Shown here in pieces: positions 51,658 through 60,794 of a stretch of DNA of 64,000 nt. Numbering within the stretch: position 1 is the first letter of the stretch; the number at the start of each line of letters is the position of its first letter. Under the pieces are notes generated by a model. That model worked only from the letters and a program-made list of their open reading frames with translations. It was not told where the DNA came from and made no database searches. A program made the translations under genes and the position numbers. Source of the stretch: CADEFX01 sp963806735 (GTDB lineage: Bacteria; Pseudomonadota; Alphaproteobacteria; Rhizobiales; Hyphomicrobiaceae). The stretch covers positions 1 through 64,000 of the forward strand of contig CAWEBE010000025.1 of the NCBI GenBank assembly GCA_963806735.1, read 5' to 3'.

Positions 51658-51700
51658 GTGTGCGAGACTATGACTGAAGTCCACCGTGAAAGATGAACGC

Positions 51701-52771
51701 ATGAAATCCATCGGCATCGCCGTGATCGGCAGCGGCCGCATTGGCACCCTGCGTGCCAGCCTGTCGGCGGCGCATCCGGGCGTGAGCTTTCTCGCCGTCT
51801 CCGATCGCGAGCAGCACAAGGCCGACATTCTGGCGCAGCGTGTCGGGGCCAACCTCGCTACGACCGACAACCTCGCCGCCATTCAGCATCCATCCGTCAA
51901 TGCCGTGTTCGTCTCAACGCCGGAACATGACCACCGCGAGGCCGTGGTGCAGGCGCTGGAGGCCGGCAAGCCCGTGTTCGTCGAGAAGCCGCTGTCATTC
52001 TCGTTGGCCGATGCAGATGCCATCGCAGAGACAGCAAAGCGCACGGGCACCGAGATCCGCGTTGGTTACTCGCGCCGGCACGAGCGGCGCTGGATGCTGG
52101 CCAAGGAGCAAATCCTGCAGGGGCGGCTCGGCGAGATCCTGGGCATCCAACAGCGCGTCTACAATGCGCGTGCCCAATTCATGGAGATCCTGAAACGGGC
52201 GCCGACGGCAACAGCCGTCAACGACGTGCTCACCTACTACGTCGACATGGCCTGCTGGTACCTGGAGGGCCACAAACCAGTAGAGGTGGTGGCGCGTGAG
52301 CAGAAGCGCGTGTTCAAGAGCATGGGTTACGACGTCGGCGACGTCACCTGGGCCATCGTTACGTTCGACACGGGTGCCGTGGTCAATCTCGGCATCAGCT
52401 ACGTGCTGCCGGCCAAATATCCGACCGTCGGCCAGTCCGCGCGCTTCGAGATCATCGGCACCGAGGGCGTCATCCTGCTCGATGCCGACAACAAGGACAG
52501 CCTGCTCTACACCGAGCGCGGCGCGCCGCACACCTACGTGCCCGATCACAATATCAGCCTGATGTTCATGCAGACCACATCGGCAGCCGACTACGCCGTC
52601 GGCGACTACTGGGGCGCGGTGGCGAGCGAGACCCGCTCCTGGCTCGACCACCTTATGACCGGCCGGCCCGTGCCGCACACCACGCTGGAGGAGGCGCGTC
52701 GCACCCTGGCCGTCACGCTCGCCATCGAGGAGGCCGCGCGCACGAGCAAGACGATCAAGATCGAGGCTTAG
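51701..52771 (+). CDS. Gfo/Idh/MocA-family NAD(P)-dependent oxidoreductase
   Basis: A protein of about 356 residues. The N-terminal Rossmann fold has IGIAVIGSGRIGTLRA, VSTPEHDHREAVVQALEAGK and the catalytic motif FVEKPLSFS (EKP). The C-terminal alpha/beta domain has VNDVLTYYVDMACWYLEG. These match the inositol/sugar dehydrogenase family. The substrate is likely a cyclitol or sugar, though not readable. ATG 51701 is used; a GTG at 51686 is also in frame. Confidence 0.88.
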   Translation: MKSIGIAVIGSGRIGTLRASLSAAHPGVSFLAVSDREQHKADILAQRVGANLATTDNLAAIQHPSVNAVFVSTPEHDHREAVVQALEAGKPVFVEKPLSFSLADADAIAETAKRTGTEIRVGYSRRHERRWMLAKEQILQGRLGEILGIQQRVYNARAQFMEILKRAPTATAVNDVLTYYVDMACWYLEGHKPVEVVAREQKRVFKSMGYDVGDVTWAIVTFDTGAVVNLGISYVLPAKYPTVGQSARFEIIGTEGVILLDADNKDSLLYTERGAPHTYVPDHNISLMFMQTTSAADYAVGDYWGAVASETRSWLDHLMTGRPVPHTTLEEARRTLAVTLAIEEAARTSKTIKIEA

Positions 52772-52802
52772 ACTAGCGGCGCGTCATGCTGCTGCACAGG
52801 GA

Positions 52803-53199
52803 TCAACTCCCGGAGCCTGGCGCATCGCCACCCTCGTCACGTGAAGCCGCCCACTTCAGGATTGCGTCGAGCGCGGGGCAGAGCGCCTGTCCCCATTCCG
52901 TCAGGCCATATTCGACCTTGGGCGGTACCTGGTGGTGCACGATACGACGCACGATGCCGTCGTTCTCCATCTGCCGCAGTTGCTGGATTAGCATCTTTTG
53001 CGAGATCGCGGGGATCGCGCGCTCGAGCTCGGAGAAGCGCAGGACTGAGCCATCGAACAGATGAAACAGGATCACGAGCTTCCAGCGCCCTTCAAGAGTT
53101 CTTGAGCGCCTGCTCCACGCCGTCGGCGGCCGAGGCAGGCGTATGCCCCCGGTCCTTACGCTCGGGTAAGTACCTTACTTTCTTGTCGGTTCTTGTCAT
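52803..53199 (-). CDS. HxlR-family transcriptional regulator, one frameshift
   Basis: The two parts are in different frames. From ATG 53199 the first reads MTRTDKKVRYLPERK ... ADGVEQALKN and stops at TGA 53092. The second, open from about 53,105, reads LEGRWKLVILFHLFDG, then RFSELERAIPAISQKMLIQQ and YGLTEWGQAL, the winged-helix HxlR domain. Joined, the gene is 397 bases, one more than a multiple of three; removing one A restores ADGVEQALK-x-LEGRWK. HxlR proteins sense redox or aldehydes and repress neighbouring genes. A palindrome at its 5' end faces the divergent SnoaL-like gene. Confidence 0.75.
53167..53179. promoter_or_regulatory. Palindrome GTAAGTACCTTAC beside the HxlR gene
   Basis: A 13-base near-perfect palindrome, GTAAG-TAC-CTTAC, lies inside the first codons of the HxlR gene and about 80 bases before the divergent SnoaL-like gene. 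HxlR operators are short palindromes of this type. This is a candidate autoregulatory site, and it also raises the chance that translation of the HxlR gene begins further downstream. Confidence 0.4.
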
Positions 53200-53258
53200 G
53201 CCGCAAGCCTATGGGCATCTCCTGCTCGTAGCAACGCGAGCTTCAGGAGAACATACCG

Positions 53259-53585
53259 ATGGCCATCAAGCTTCCCAAGCCGATCGACGTCTATTTTGCG
53301 TCGGAGAACGCTCGCGACGCGGCGGCGCTCGACAAGTGCTTGGCGCTCGACGCCGTTGTGCGGGACGAGCGCAAGACGTTCCAGGGCCTCGACGCGATCA
53401 AGGCCTGGCGGATCGAAAATGGAAACAAATACCGCCACACCGTCGAGCCGCTGGCGATTTTGGAGCGCGACGGCAAGATCGTTGTGGCCGGCAAAGTCTC
53501 CGGCAGTTTTCCGGGCAGTCCGGTCAATCTCGACCACATTTTCGAGCTGGAAGGCGACCGCATCGTCTCGCTGGAGATCCGCTGA
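53259..53585 (+). CDS. SnoaL-like (NTF2-fold) protein
   Basis: A 108-residue NTF2/SnoaL-like protein: the cone-shaped fold shows as VYFASENARDAAALDKCLAL, WRIENGNKYRHTVEPLAIL and the last strands NLDHIFELEGDRIVSLEIR. Such proteins act as small isomerases, hydrolases or binding proteins; no catalytic set is recognised. It is divergent from the HxlR regulator, which probably controls it. Confidence 0.82.
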   Translation: MAIKLPKPIDVYFASENARDAAALDKCLALDAVVRDERKTFQGLDAIKAWRIENGNKYRHTVEPLAILERDGKIVVAGKVSGSFPGSPVNLDHIFELEGDRIVSLEIR

Positions 53586-53613
53586 AACGTCGCGAGCGCG
53601 AGCTCAGCCGACC

Positions 53614-54786
53614 TCAGGCAGCCAACTCTAGAATCTCGCGCACCTGTGCCGGGCCGTCGATAGGCCGCGGATTGCGCGGCACCCAGGGCGTGCCCATGGC
53701 CTGCTCCGAAATACGCGGAAAGTGCTCGCGCCCGATCTTCACGGCACCGAGGCTGCGCGGCATGCCGAGACCGCCAATGAACGCGTCGAGCGCATCGCCC
53801 GCATCCTTGCCGGCTTCGTTCATGGCCACTGACACCAGCGCCTGACGCTCCGCGTTCACCGTCTTGTTCCAGCGCATGACCGCCGGCAGCATGATGCACG
53901 ACGTATGCCCGTGCGGCACGTCGAACACGGCGCCGAGCACATAGCCGATGCCGTGGCTGGCGCCCATCGGCACGCCGCTCGCCAGCGGTCCCATCGACAG
54001 CCATGTGCCCATCTGGCAATCGAGCCGCGCCGCCAGATCCTTCGGATCGGCCTTGACGCGCGGCAGCCCGCCGGACAGCAGCGCGAGCCCCTTGAGCGCC
54101 TGCGCGTCGGCATAGGCGTTGGCCTCGTTGGAGCACACGCCCTCGACACAATGATCGACGGCGCGGATGCCGGTCGAGAGCCACAGCCACTCGGGCGTGT
54201 GCACCGTCACCGCCGGATCGAGGATCACCGCGCTCGCCATGATGCGCGGATGGCGCAGCAGCTCTTTGGTCTTGGTGCGCTCGTCGGTGACGCCGGCGAT
54301 GGCGCTGAACTCGCCGCCCGAGAGCGTGGTCGGCACGCTGATCTGGCGCACCGTCGGCGCCTTCATTTCCGGCGGGCCGATGCTGCCGTCGGCGGCCTTG
54401 ACCGGACGCAGCCTGTCGATCTCGTCAGCCGCGCGAATGTCGTTGGCGAGGCACATCTGCACGGCCTTGGCGCCATCGGTGATGGAACCGCCGCCGATGG
54501 TGACGATGAGATCGGCATTTGCGGCCCTCGCCGCCTCGGTGGCGGCAATTACGGACGAGCGCGGCGTGTGCGGCTGCATGCGGTCGAACACGCCGGCGCA
54601 GCGATTGCCGAGCGCACGGCGCACCTTCTCGATCTCGTCCGTGTTCCGGTTGAGCGAGTTGCTCACCATCAGGAAAACGCGCGTCGCGCCGAGGCGCTGC
54701 GCCTGCTCGGCCACCGCCTGCGCCGCCGGCTTGCCGAACACCACCTCATCCATCTCGCCGAAGACGACGCGTCCCGATGGCAGCAT
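53614..54786 (-). CDS. Iron-containing alcohol dehydrogenase
   Basis: A 390-residue Fe-ADH (group III) protein. The NAD-binding part has IVTIGGGSITDGAKAV. The metal site is in DHCVEG, SHGIGYVLGAVFDVPHGHTS, with the expected Asp and His ligands. Members include maleylacetate reductase and 1,3-propanediol dehydrogenase; the N-terminus RVVFGEMDEVVFGK hints at the former-like branch but does not prove it. Its 5' end is duplicated at 56,935-57,077. Confidence 0.87.
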   Translation of the reverse strand: MLPSGRVVFGEMDEVVFGKPAAQAVAEQAQRLGATRVFLMVSNSLNRNTDEIEKVRRALGNRCAGVFDRMQPHTPRSSVIAATEAARAANADLIVTIGGGSITDGAKAVQMCLANDIRAADEIDRLRPVKAADGSIGPPEMKAPTVRQISVPTTLSGGEFSAIAGVTDERTKTKELLRHPRIMASAVILDPAVTVHTPEWLWLSTGIRAVDHCVEGVCSNEANAYADAQALKGLALLSGGLPRVKADPKDLAARLDCQMGTWLSMGPLASGVPMGASHGIGYVLGAVFDVPHGHTSCIMLPAVMRWNKTVNAERQALVSVAMNEAGKDAGDALDAFIGGLGMPRSLGAVKIGREHFPRISEQAMGTPWVPRNPRPIDGPAQVREILELAA

Positions 54787-54840
54787 GTGGTCCTCCCAAT
54801 GCGTGATTTTCTTATCCGTTGGCGGCTACGAGTTTGTCAG
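54701..54840 (-). repeat. Direct repeat, left copy (5' end of the alcohol dehydrogenase gene)
   Basis: These bases contain the first 29 codons of the dehydrogenase gene and about 50 bases of its leader. The right copy at 56935-57077 is highly similar, in the same orientation, down to the shared GTTTGTCAG. The pair flanks the SLC13 transporter gene. Confidence 0.7.
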
Positions 54841-54944
54841 GCGCGCGCGGCGGGAGCAAGATCGTCACTCTGGAACACTCGACTGGCTCGGTTCTGCACG
54901 GGCGCCGTACAGTTGGCGCCGCTAGAACCACCTCCGTTCGTACT

Positions 54945-55075
54945 GGCCCGTCACCTCTCCCAAGGGGAGAGGTCGGAACGCGTCAGCGTTCCGGGTGAGG
55001 GGTTAGAGCGAGAATTGATAGATCAGAACCCCTCACCCCCTCCCTCTCCCCATGGGAGAGGGAGGCTGGCAGTGT
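54945..55075. repeat. REP-like GC-rich palindromic repeat
   Basis: The region holds CTCTCCCAAGGGGAGAG, then CCGGGTGAGGGGTTAG and, inverted, AACCCCTCACCC followed by CTCTCCCCATGGGAGAG. The facing CCCTCACCC / GGGTGAGGG arms enclose smaller palindromes. The same composition recurs at 60,795-60,960. Such repeats are common in Hyphomicrobiales genomes. It fills most of the 360-base gap before the transporter. Confidence 0.65.
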
Positions 55076-55149
55076 CTCGCACTGATCGGAGAATGGTCTA
55101 GAACGGTGCTCTCGCTGCGTTGCGCCACTCCTGTCGTTCGCGGTTCCCT

Positions 55150-56928
55150 ATGACGCCTGAAATCGCCACATGTCTCACCATTCTCGGCCTTGCCGTGATC
55201 GCCTTCGCCTGGGACCGCGTGCCGGCCGACGTGGTGGCGCTCGGCGTCATGCTGGGCGTGATCGCCACCGGCCTGCTACCGCCCGACAAGGCCTTCGCCG
55301 GCTTCAGCAGCGACACCGTGATGATGATCCTCGGGCTGCTGGTGATGTCGGCCGGCCTCATCCAGACCGGTGTCGTCGAGATCGCCGGCCGCTTCGTGTT
55401 CGACATGGCCGGCCGCAACCCGGCGATCTTCCTGCCGGTCATCATGGTCTCGGTGGCGGTGCTGTCGGCCTTCATGAGCAATACCGCGGCGACCGCCTTC
55501 TTCGTGCCGCTGGTGATCGGCTACGCCGCCAAGATCGGCGCCAGCCCGTCGCGCTTCTTGCTGCCGCTGGCGTTCGCTTCCATTCTCACCAGCTCGGTCA
55601 CGCTCATCAGCACCTCGACCAACCTGGTGGTCAGCGACCTCTTCGCCAACTACCAGCAGCCGCCCATGGGCATGTTCGAGATGGCGCCGGTCGGCATCCC
55701 GATTGCCATCCTCGGCGTGCTCTATGTCTGGGCCATCGGCGTGCGCCTGATCCCGCAACGCGACAACCAGAAGGCCGACGAGAAGATCGGCGAGCGCACG
55801 TACCGGGCGGACGTGCTGGTGACGGAGGACAGTCCGCTCGTCGGCAAGACGATCGAGGACGCCAAGCTCACATCGGATACCGGGATGGCGGTGGCGAAGC
55901 TGGTGCGCGGCAAGGAGACCACCGAGGGCAAGCACGCGCTTGGCGAGGCGACCCTGGCAGCGGGAGACGAGCTCTTCATCGAAGGCCTGCGCGCGGACCT
56001 CCTCAAGATCAAGGATATCAAGGGGCTCGAGTTCAAGGCCGACGTGCATCTGGCCGATCCAGATCAGGACGAGAAGGAAGAAAAGACCATCGTGGAGGGC
56101 GTGCTGCTGCCGCGCTCGCCACTGATCGGACAGAGCCTGCGCAGCCTCGACTTCAAGGCACGCTACGGGCTGGAGGTGCTGGCCATCCACCGGGCCGGCC
56201 AGCTGCCCGCATCCATCAGCGCCGCGCGCTTACGCATGGGCGACGTGCTGCTGCTGCAGGGAACGCTGGAGAACGTGAAGGCACTGGAGCAGGGCAACCT
56301 GTTCAACATATTCGGCAACGTGCCGACGGAGCGGCTCAATCGCCAGCGCGCGCCCCTGGCGGCGGCCATCTTCGCGCTGGCCATCGTCGCGGCGACCTTC
56401 AAGCTCGCCACATTGCCGGTGGCGATGCTGGGCGGCGCATTCCTGATGCTGCTGACGCGCTGCCTGTCGCCGGAGGAAGCCTACCGGCAGGTCGAATGGA
56501 AGGCCCTGATCCTGATCGGCGCGCTGCTGTCACTCGGCGCTGCCATGGAAGCCAGCGGCGCCGGCAAGTTCCTAGCGCAGCAGCTCATTGCCGTGGTGGG
56601 CGCCAACAGCCACTACGCACTGCTCAGCTGCTTCTTCATCCTGACCGTTGCCTTGACGCAGCCGATGTCGAACCAAGCCGCAGCGCTGGTGGTGTTTCCC
56701 ATCGCCATGCAGACCGGCCTCGAAATCGGCGTCGACCCGCGCGCCTTCGGCATGATGGTGGCGGTGGCGGCGAGCTGCTCGTACCTGACGCCGCTCGAGC
56801 CCTCGTGCCTCATGGTCTACGGGCCGGGCAAGTACCAGTTCTCCGATTTCTTCAAGGTCGGCGCACCGCTGACCCTGGTGATCTATGCGATTGCCATCCT
56901 GATGGTGCCGTGGGTGTGGCCGCTGTAG
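55150..56928 (+). CDS. SLC13-type (divalent anion:Na+ symporter-like) permease with TrkA-C domains
   Basis: A 592-residue membrane protein. The first about 200 residues are helices with SNTAATAFFVPLVIGYA and TSSVTLISTSTNLVVSD, the paired SNT/STS-type motifs of the SLC13/DASS family that bind sodium and the anion. Residues about 215-390 hold two TrkA-C (RCK_C) regulatory domains (VTEDSPLVGKTIEDAKL and LPRSPLIGQSLRSLDF). The second half repeats the transport fold, with SYLTPLEPSCLMVYGPGKY near the end. The substrate could be sulfate, a dicarboxylate or another anion. ATG 55150 is used. It lies between the two copies of the dehydrogenase 5' end. Confidence 0.88.
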   Translation: MTPEIATCLTILGLAVIAFAWDRVPADVVALGVMLGVIATGLLPPDKAFAGFSSDTVMMILGLLVMSAGLIQTGVVEIAGRFVFDMAGRNPAIFLPVIMVSVAVLSAFMSNTAATAFFVPLVIGYAAKIGASPSRFLLPLAFASILTSSVTLISTSTNLVVSDLFANYQQPPMGMFEMAPVGIPIAILGVLYVWAIGVRLIPQRDNQKADEKIGERTYRADVLVTEDSPLVGKTIEDAKLTSDTGMAVAKLVRGKETTEGKHALGEATLAAGDELFIEGLRADLLKIKDIKGLEFKADVHLADPDQDEKEEKTIVEGVLLPRSPLIGQSLRSLDFKARYGLEVLAIHRAGQLPASISAARLRMGDVLLLQGTLENVKALEQGNLFNIFGNVPTERLNRQRAPLAAAIFALAIVAATFKLATLPVAMLGGAFLMLLTRCLSPEEAYRQVEWKALILIGALLSLGAAMEASGAGKFLAQQLIAVVGANSHYALLSCFFILTVALTQPMSNQAAALVVFPIAMQTGLEIGVDPRAFGMMVAVAASCSYLTPLEPSCLMVYGPGKYQFSDFFKVGAPLTLVIYAIAILMVPWVWPL

Positions 56929-56934
56929 GGCCTA

Positions 56935-57077
56935 GCCTGCTCGGCCACCGCCTGCGCAGCCGGCTTGCCGAACGCCACCTCATCTATCTCGCCGAAGACA
57001 ACGCATCCCGATGGCAGCATGTGGCCCTCTCGATGTGATGTTTCTTGGCCAAGGTTGTTGAAACCCAAGTTTGTCAG
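56935..57077 (-). pseudogene. Duplicated 5' fragment of the alcohol dehydrogenase gene
   Basis: From ATG 57020 the minus strand reads MLPSGCVVFGEIDEVAFGKP then AAQAVAEQA, nearly identical to the first 29 residues of the dehydrogenase at 53614-54786. The match then stops 7 bases after the transporter stop codon. The leader upstream (57021-57077) is also similar. Substitutions show the copy is not recent. It is a leftover of a duplication or of a second dehydrogenase gene. Confidence 0.75.
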
Positions 57078-57108
57078 TCGAACGCCGATGGAGCAAGGCG
57101 GCCTGCTT

Positions 57109-58366
57109 CTATTCGTTGGCAAACTTGGCAATGAGGCGATCTCCCAGCCGTTCTTCCAGCCTCTGCAGTTCCAAATCGATGCTTCGCACTGTGGCATCGT
57201 CGGCGACGAGGCGTGGCTTAGAAACTTCATGTGCCAGAAGAAACGCCATCCTGTGTACTGTTGGCGGGTGCGTGCTGTCGAGGCGCGCGCCTTCGAGCTT
57301 CGCCGCTCTGCGCACGCGCTCCATTTCCCGTTCGGGCAGTTCGGCAATCTTTTCTCGAAACTGCTCAAGCACTTGCTGCCCGGACTGTGTGCTGCTGTAG
57401 ATGCGGCGCAGAAGAAAATCGTCGAAATGCCCAGAAAGGCTTGTCTTCGTGAGAGCTCCAATCGTTGCCGGTGTGCCAGCGACAGTCGCGCCAAGATAGT
57501 CGGCAAGGAATTCCGCCTTCTGCTTGTCGTACCAGAGCAGGTGGGCCAGAAATGTTTGCAGGGCTGCAATAGGAAGGGATAGGGCCCAGGTCGCCGCACG
57601 GCTGAACACGTCGGAGGCCTCGGTGCTTGGAAAGGCGTTGGCTCTCAGCAGGGCGATCCATGTGTCGAGGGTATGGAGCGCTGTGCCGATAACGCCGCCT
57701 CGCGTAGAAGTCTCCATTCACACCGTGAGCGATCTCATGGCCCAGAAGGGCCACGCGCTCCTGCGGCCGCAATGACATCCAGAACGGCAATCCGAGCCAA
57801 AGCACCGGTATACGCCGCCACCCGACTGTTGCGTAGCCAGCGTTGAATGTCTCATCGACCACGATGTTGTTAATGGGCTGGCCGCTAAGCTCGCGCGCCA
57901 CATCGTTGACCAACGTGTAGAGCGCTGTGAATTCCGATTGGGGAAGAACGTCATCAGGTAACTTGCCAAAAGACGGGAGAAGGAACCAAGCGAGCCCGCA
58001 AAGAGCTATGCCCAAGGCCACAGCAAGCACGTGTGGGAAGTAGTTCACAATGAGGAGAAGGCCCAAGCCGAATACTACCAGGGAGCTGCCGTGAACGGCG
58101 ATGGCAACGCACAGGGCGGTCACTTTCGACGCGGTCAAACGCGGCTTCAGGGCGTCCACTGGCGCCGCTACAAGCTTTTGTAGAATTCGCGCGCCCCTTC
58201 GCCTGCCGATCTGGGCATATTGGCGAGCAAGAAAGCTCTCCTCGTCTCTTGTGTAGGGCTCGACGTTCCAATTGCACTTGTCGCACCAGCGACTGAGACC
58301 TTCACCGACCGGCGTTTCAGCGCCGCACTCTGGGCAGGACCAGCTTTCGCTTGCGTGTGTTGGCAT
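57109..58366 (-). CDS. M48-family zinc metalloprotease with N-terminal zinc ribbon, one frameshift
   Basis: The first frame (ATG 58366) opens with a zinc ribbon (CPECGAETPVGEGLSRWCDKC), then two hydrophobic helices (KVTALCVAIAVHGSSLVVFG and HVLAVALGIALCGLAWFLL) and the catalytic domain with LLGHEIAHGVNGDF (HExxH). The second frame continues RGGVIGTALHTLDTWIALLR, further helices and KAEFLADYLGA, where the Glu is the third zinc ligand. They meet at about 57,705. The span of 1258 bases is one more than 419 codons, so one extra base (T in TTCTACG) explains the break. M48 proteases degrade or process membrane proteins. Intact length 418 residues. Confidence 0.78.
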
Positions 58367-58517
58367 GGCACGCTCATTCCACAAGAGGGTGGAATCTACA
58401 TTTGCCCATCGCATCATGCCATCGTATGCGAGCAACTCTGGCGCGGAAGTTCGAGATGTTTGTTGCGGTGATCTGCTGTGTCACATAGGCCACCTGCGCA
58501 GCCCATCGCCCCACCCC

Positions 58518-59462
58518 CTACCGCACCCCCCGCCCCAACCGCCACACCTCCTCCTGCACGCGGATGTCGGCCAGCATGCGGTCGAGCAAGAGGCAGGTGC
58601 GCTTGAAGAGCTCGGAGCCGCGGCGGTAGTCGGCGGGGGCGAAGAAATCGCAGCGGCCGGCCTTGAACAGGCCCACGCACTTGGCGCGCGACTTGCCGGG
58701 CGGGTGCACGGCGATGGCGTGGCCACCGTTCTTGCGCATCACCGCCATGGAGGGAACGTCGGTGTCGCCGTCGCCGAAGTAGATCATGTTGGCGAACGGG
58801 ATCGGGCGCTCGGCCTCGGGCATGTGGTCGTTGATCGATTCCCCTAAGTCCTCCACGCCCTTGTTGATGCGGAACAGGTACTGCGTCTTGCCGGTGTCGG
58901 TGATGACGCGCTTGGGGTAGGGCAGATCGTAGGGGTCGAACCAGTATTCCGACGCGAACACGTTGTGGAAGCGGCGGTAGATGCGCGTACCCTCGATGAT
59001 CTCGGTGAGGCCCGACGACACGAGGTAGTGGCGCAGCGTCACGCCGTGACTCTCGCTGCGCAGCTTTACGTAATCCGCGATGGCCTCGAACCACTCCTCG
59101 ACGCCGGCGAACAGCTCCACGTCGCGCCCGAGCTGCACCAGGTCGTCGCGGTCGATGCGCACGCCGCGCGCCTTGGCCTTCTTGTACATGAGGTGCATGT
59201 AGGTGATGAGGCCGTCGGCGCCGTGCTCGCGGGCGAGCGCGTTGGCCTCGGCCCAGAACGCCTTGGGGTCCTCGCCGATCTTGGGCAAGAACGTGTATTC
59301 CTGCATTGGCTTGGGGGAGAGCGTGCCGTCGAAATCGTAGACCAGCGCGATGGTCTTCTTGTCGAACTGCGCCTTGCCGCCGGACTTGGCGGGCCGTTCG
59401 GCCTCGTCCGCCTCGCCAACTTCGGCCGTCCCCGCCTGCGGGTCTGATGTACGCTCGACCAT
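58518..59462 (-). CDS. HAD-superfamily hydrolase (phosphoserine-phosphatase-like)
   Basis: A 314-residue soluble HAD enzyme. Motif I is VYDFDGTLSP (nucleophile Asp43), motif II is in LVSSGLTEIIEG, and motif IV is MIYFGDGDTDVPSM. A helical cap lies between I and II (ADGLITYMHLMYKKAKARG). These indicate a phosphatase of the PSP/subfamily IB type; the substrate is not known. ATG 59462 follows GAGGG; an ATG at 59507 is also in frame. Confidence 0.87.
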   Translation of the reverse strand: MVERTSDPQAGTAEVGEADEAERPAKSGGKAQFDKKTIALVYDFDGTLSPKPMQEYTFLPKIGEDPKAFWAEANALAREHGADGLITYMHLMYKKAKARGVRIDRDDLVQLGRDVELFAGVEEWFEAIADYVKLRSESHGVTLRHYLVSSGLTEIIEGTRIYRRFHNVFASEYWFDPYDLPYPKRVITDTGKTQYLFRINKGVEDLGESINDHMPEAERPIPFANMIYFGDGDTDVPSMAVMRKNGGHAIAVHPPGKSRAKCVGLFKAGRCDFFAPADYRRGSELFKRTCLLLDRMLADIRVQEEVWRLGRGVR

Positions 59463-59709
59463 GATGCCCTCGCTGCTGCCCGAACGTTCGTCTTGCAGCA
59501 GCACCATCAGCCGATTCGGGTGGCGCGAGGAAGGCGGCGCAGTCGGTTGCGCAAAGGACCGGTGCCAAGGTGGTAGGCCATGGCTTCTGACCCCGCGGCC
59601 GGACGCATCGCTGCATTGCAGCAAGCCGATGGCCAAGGCGGCAGGATTGCGCTAGGGAATGTCCGGACAATACCTTCCGTGTTCTTTCCAGCCCGGACAC
59701 CGCCATTCT

Positions 59710-60777
59710 ATGCCTGGTGCCAACGGCCAGCTCCGCTACCTTTACGAGACGCCGCCGGGCGGAGCCGACACCATCGAGATCGCGCCCGGCATTCTCTGGG
59801 CACGGCTGCCGCTTCCCTTCCGCCTCAACCATGTCAACGTGTGGCTGCTGCGTGAGGCCGACGGCTGGACCCTGATTGACACGGGCGCCGGCACGCCCCA
59901 GGTGCGCGAGGTTTGGGAAACTCTGCTGGGCGGCGTCCTGTCCAGCGGACGCATCAATCGCATCGTCGCCACGCACGGACACACCGATCATGTAGGCCTC
60001 GCCGGCTGGCTGGTCGAACGCACCGACGCGCCGTTCGCTGCCACGCTCGTGGAATGGCTGTCGCCGCAGGTGCGGCTCGCCGAGTCCCAGGCGCCGATGC
60101 GTCCGGAGACTGTCCGCTTCATGCAGGGGCATGGCTGCGACACCCAGACCATCGACGCGTTCCGCGAAGACCGCCGGCGCACGCACGCGCTGCTGGGCGA
60201 GATGCCCGGCGCACTGGAGCGGCTGCGCGACGGTGATGTCGTGGCGCTCGGCGGTCGCCAGTGGCGCGTCATGGCCTGTGGCGGACACGCCCTCGAGCAC
60301 GCCTCGTTCTGGTGCGAGACCGATCGCATCCTGATTGCCGGCGACCAGGTGCTGTCGAAGATCTCGCCCATGATCGGCGTGTACTGGGGTGAGCCTTTGG
60401 CCGATCCGCTCGCCGACTACCTGGCCTCGCTGGAACGCTTCCGCGCCCTGCCGGCCGACACGCTGGTGCTGCCGTCGCATGGTCTGCCGTTCAAGGGCCT
60501 GCATACGCGGGTCACGCAACTTGCCCAGCACCACGAGATGCGGCTCGACCATCTGGCACGGCTCATGGATGCGCCGGCCACGACCATGGCGCTTACGCAC
60601 GGCCTCTTTCCCAAGGCCGTGGCCGAAGGCCAGGGCCGCCATGCCCTATCCGAGACGATCGCACACGCGAATTATCTGGTCGGCCGCGGCCGTGCGGTGC
60701 GCGAGACGGACCGCGACGGCCGCGTGCTGTTCCGGCGCGCCGCTGACGAGGGCTCAGAGGTCGTTGCTGCGGATTGA
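59710..60777 (+). CDS. MBL-fold metallohydrolase
   Basis: A 355-residue cytoplasmic metallo-beta-lactamase-fold enzyme. The metal motif is ATHGHTDHVGLAGWL; the further His in CGGHALEHASF, the Asp in LIAGDQVLSKISP and the final His in VLPSHGLPF complete the site. A helical C-terminal extension of about 100 residues resembles the LACTB2/glyoxalase II-like branch with a winged-helix tail. The substrate is unknown. It is followed by a repeat and then the acyl-CoA operon. Confidence 0.87.
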   Translation: MPGANGQLRYLYETPPGGADTIEIAPGILWARLPLPFRLNHVNVWLLREADGWTLIDTGAGTPQVREVWETLLGGVLSSGRINRIVATHGHTDHVGLAGWLVERTDAPFAATLVEWLSPQVRLAESQAPMRPETVRFMQGHGCDTQTIDAFREDRRRTHALLGEMPGALERLRDGDVVALGGRQWRVMACGGHALEHASFWCETDRILIAGDQVLSKISPMIGVYWGEPLADPLADYLASLERFRALPADTLVLPSHGLPFKGLHTRVTQLAQHHEMRLDHLARLMDAPATTMALTHGLFPKAVAEGQGRHALSETIAHANYLVGRGRAVRETDRDGRVLFRRAADEGSEVVAAD

Positions 60778-60794
60778 AGGACCTGCACGAAAAA

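Noticed and set aside
53092..53094. TGA in the HxlR gene as a second selenocysteine codon
   Set aside because: The domain does not continue in the same frame after the TGA. One extra base explains the break, and HxlR proteins have no Cys at that place.
55170..57038. 622-codon plus-strand frame over the SLC13 gene
   Set aside because: A shifted-frame shadow. The other frame gives a clear transporter with SNT and RCK_C motifs.
58414..60642. 742-codon minus-strand frame over the HAD and MBL genes
   Set aside because: It covers two well-supported genes in other frames and has no recognisable domain of its own.
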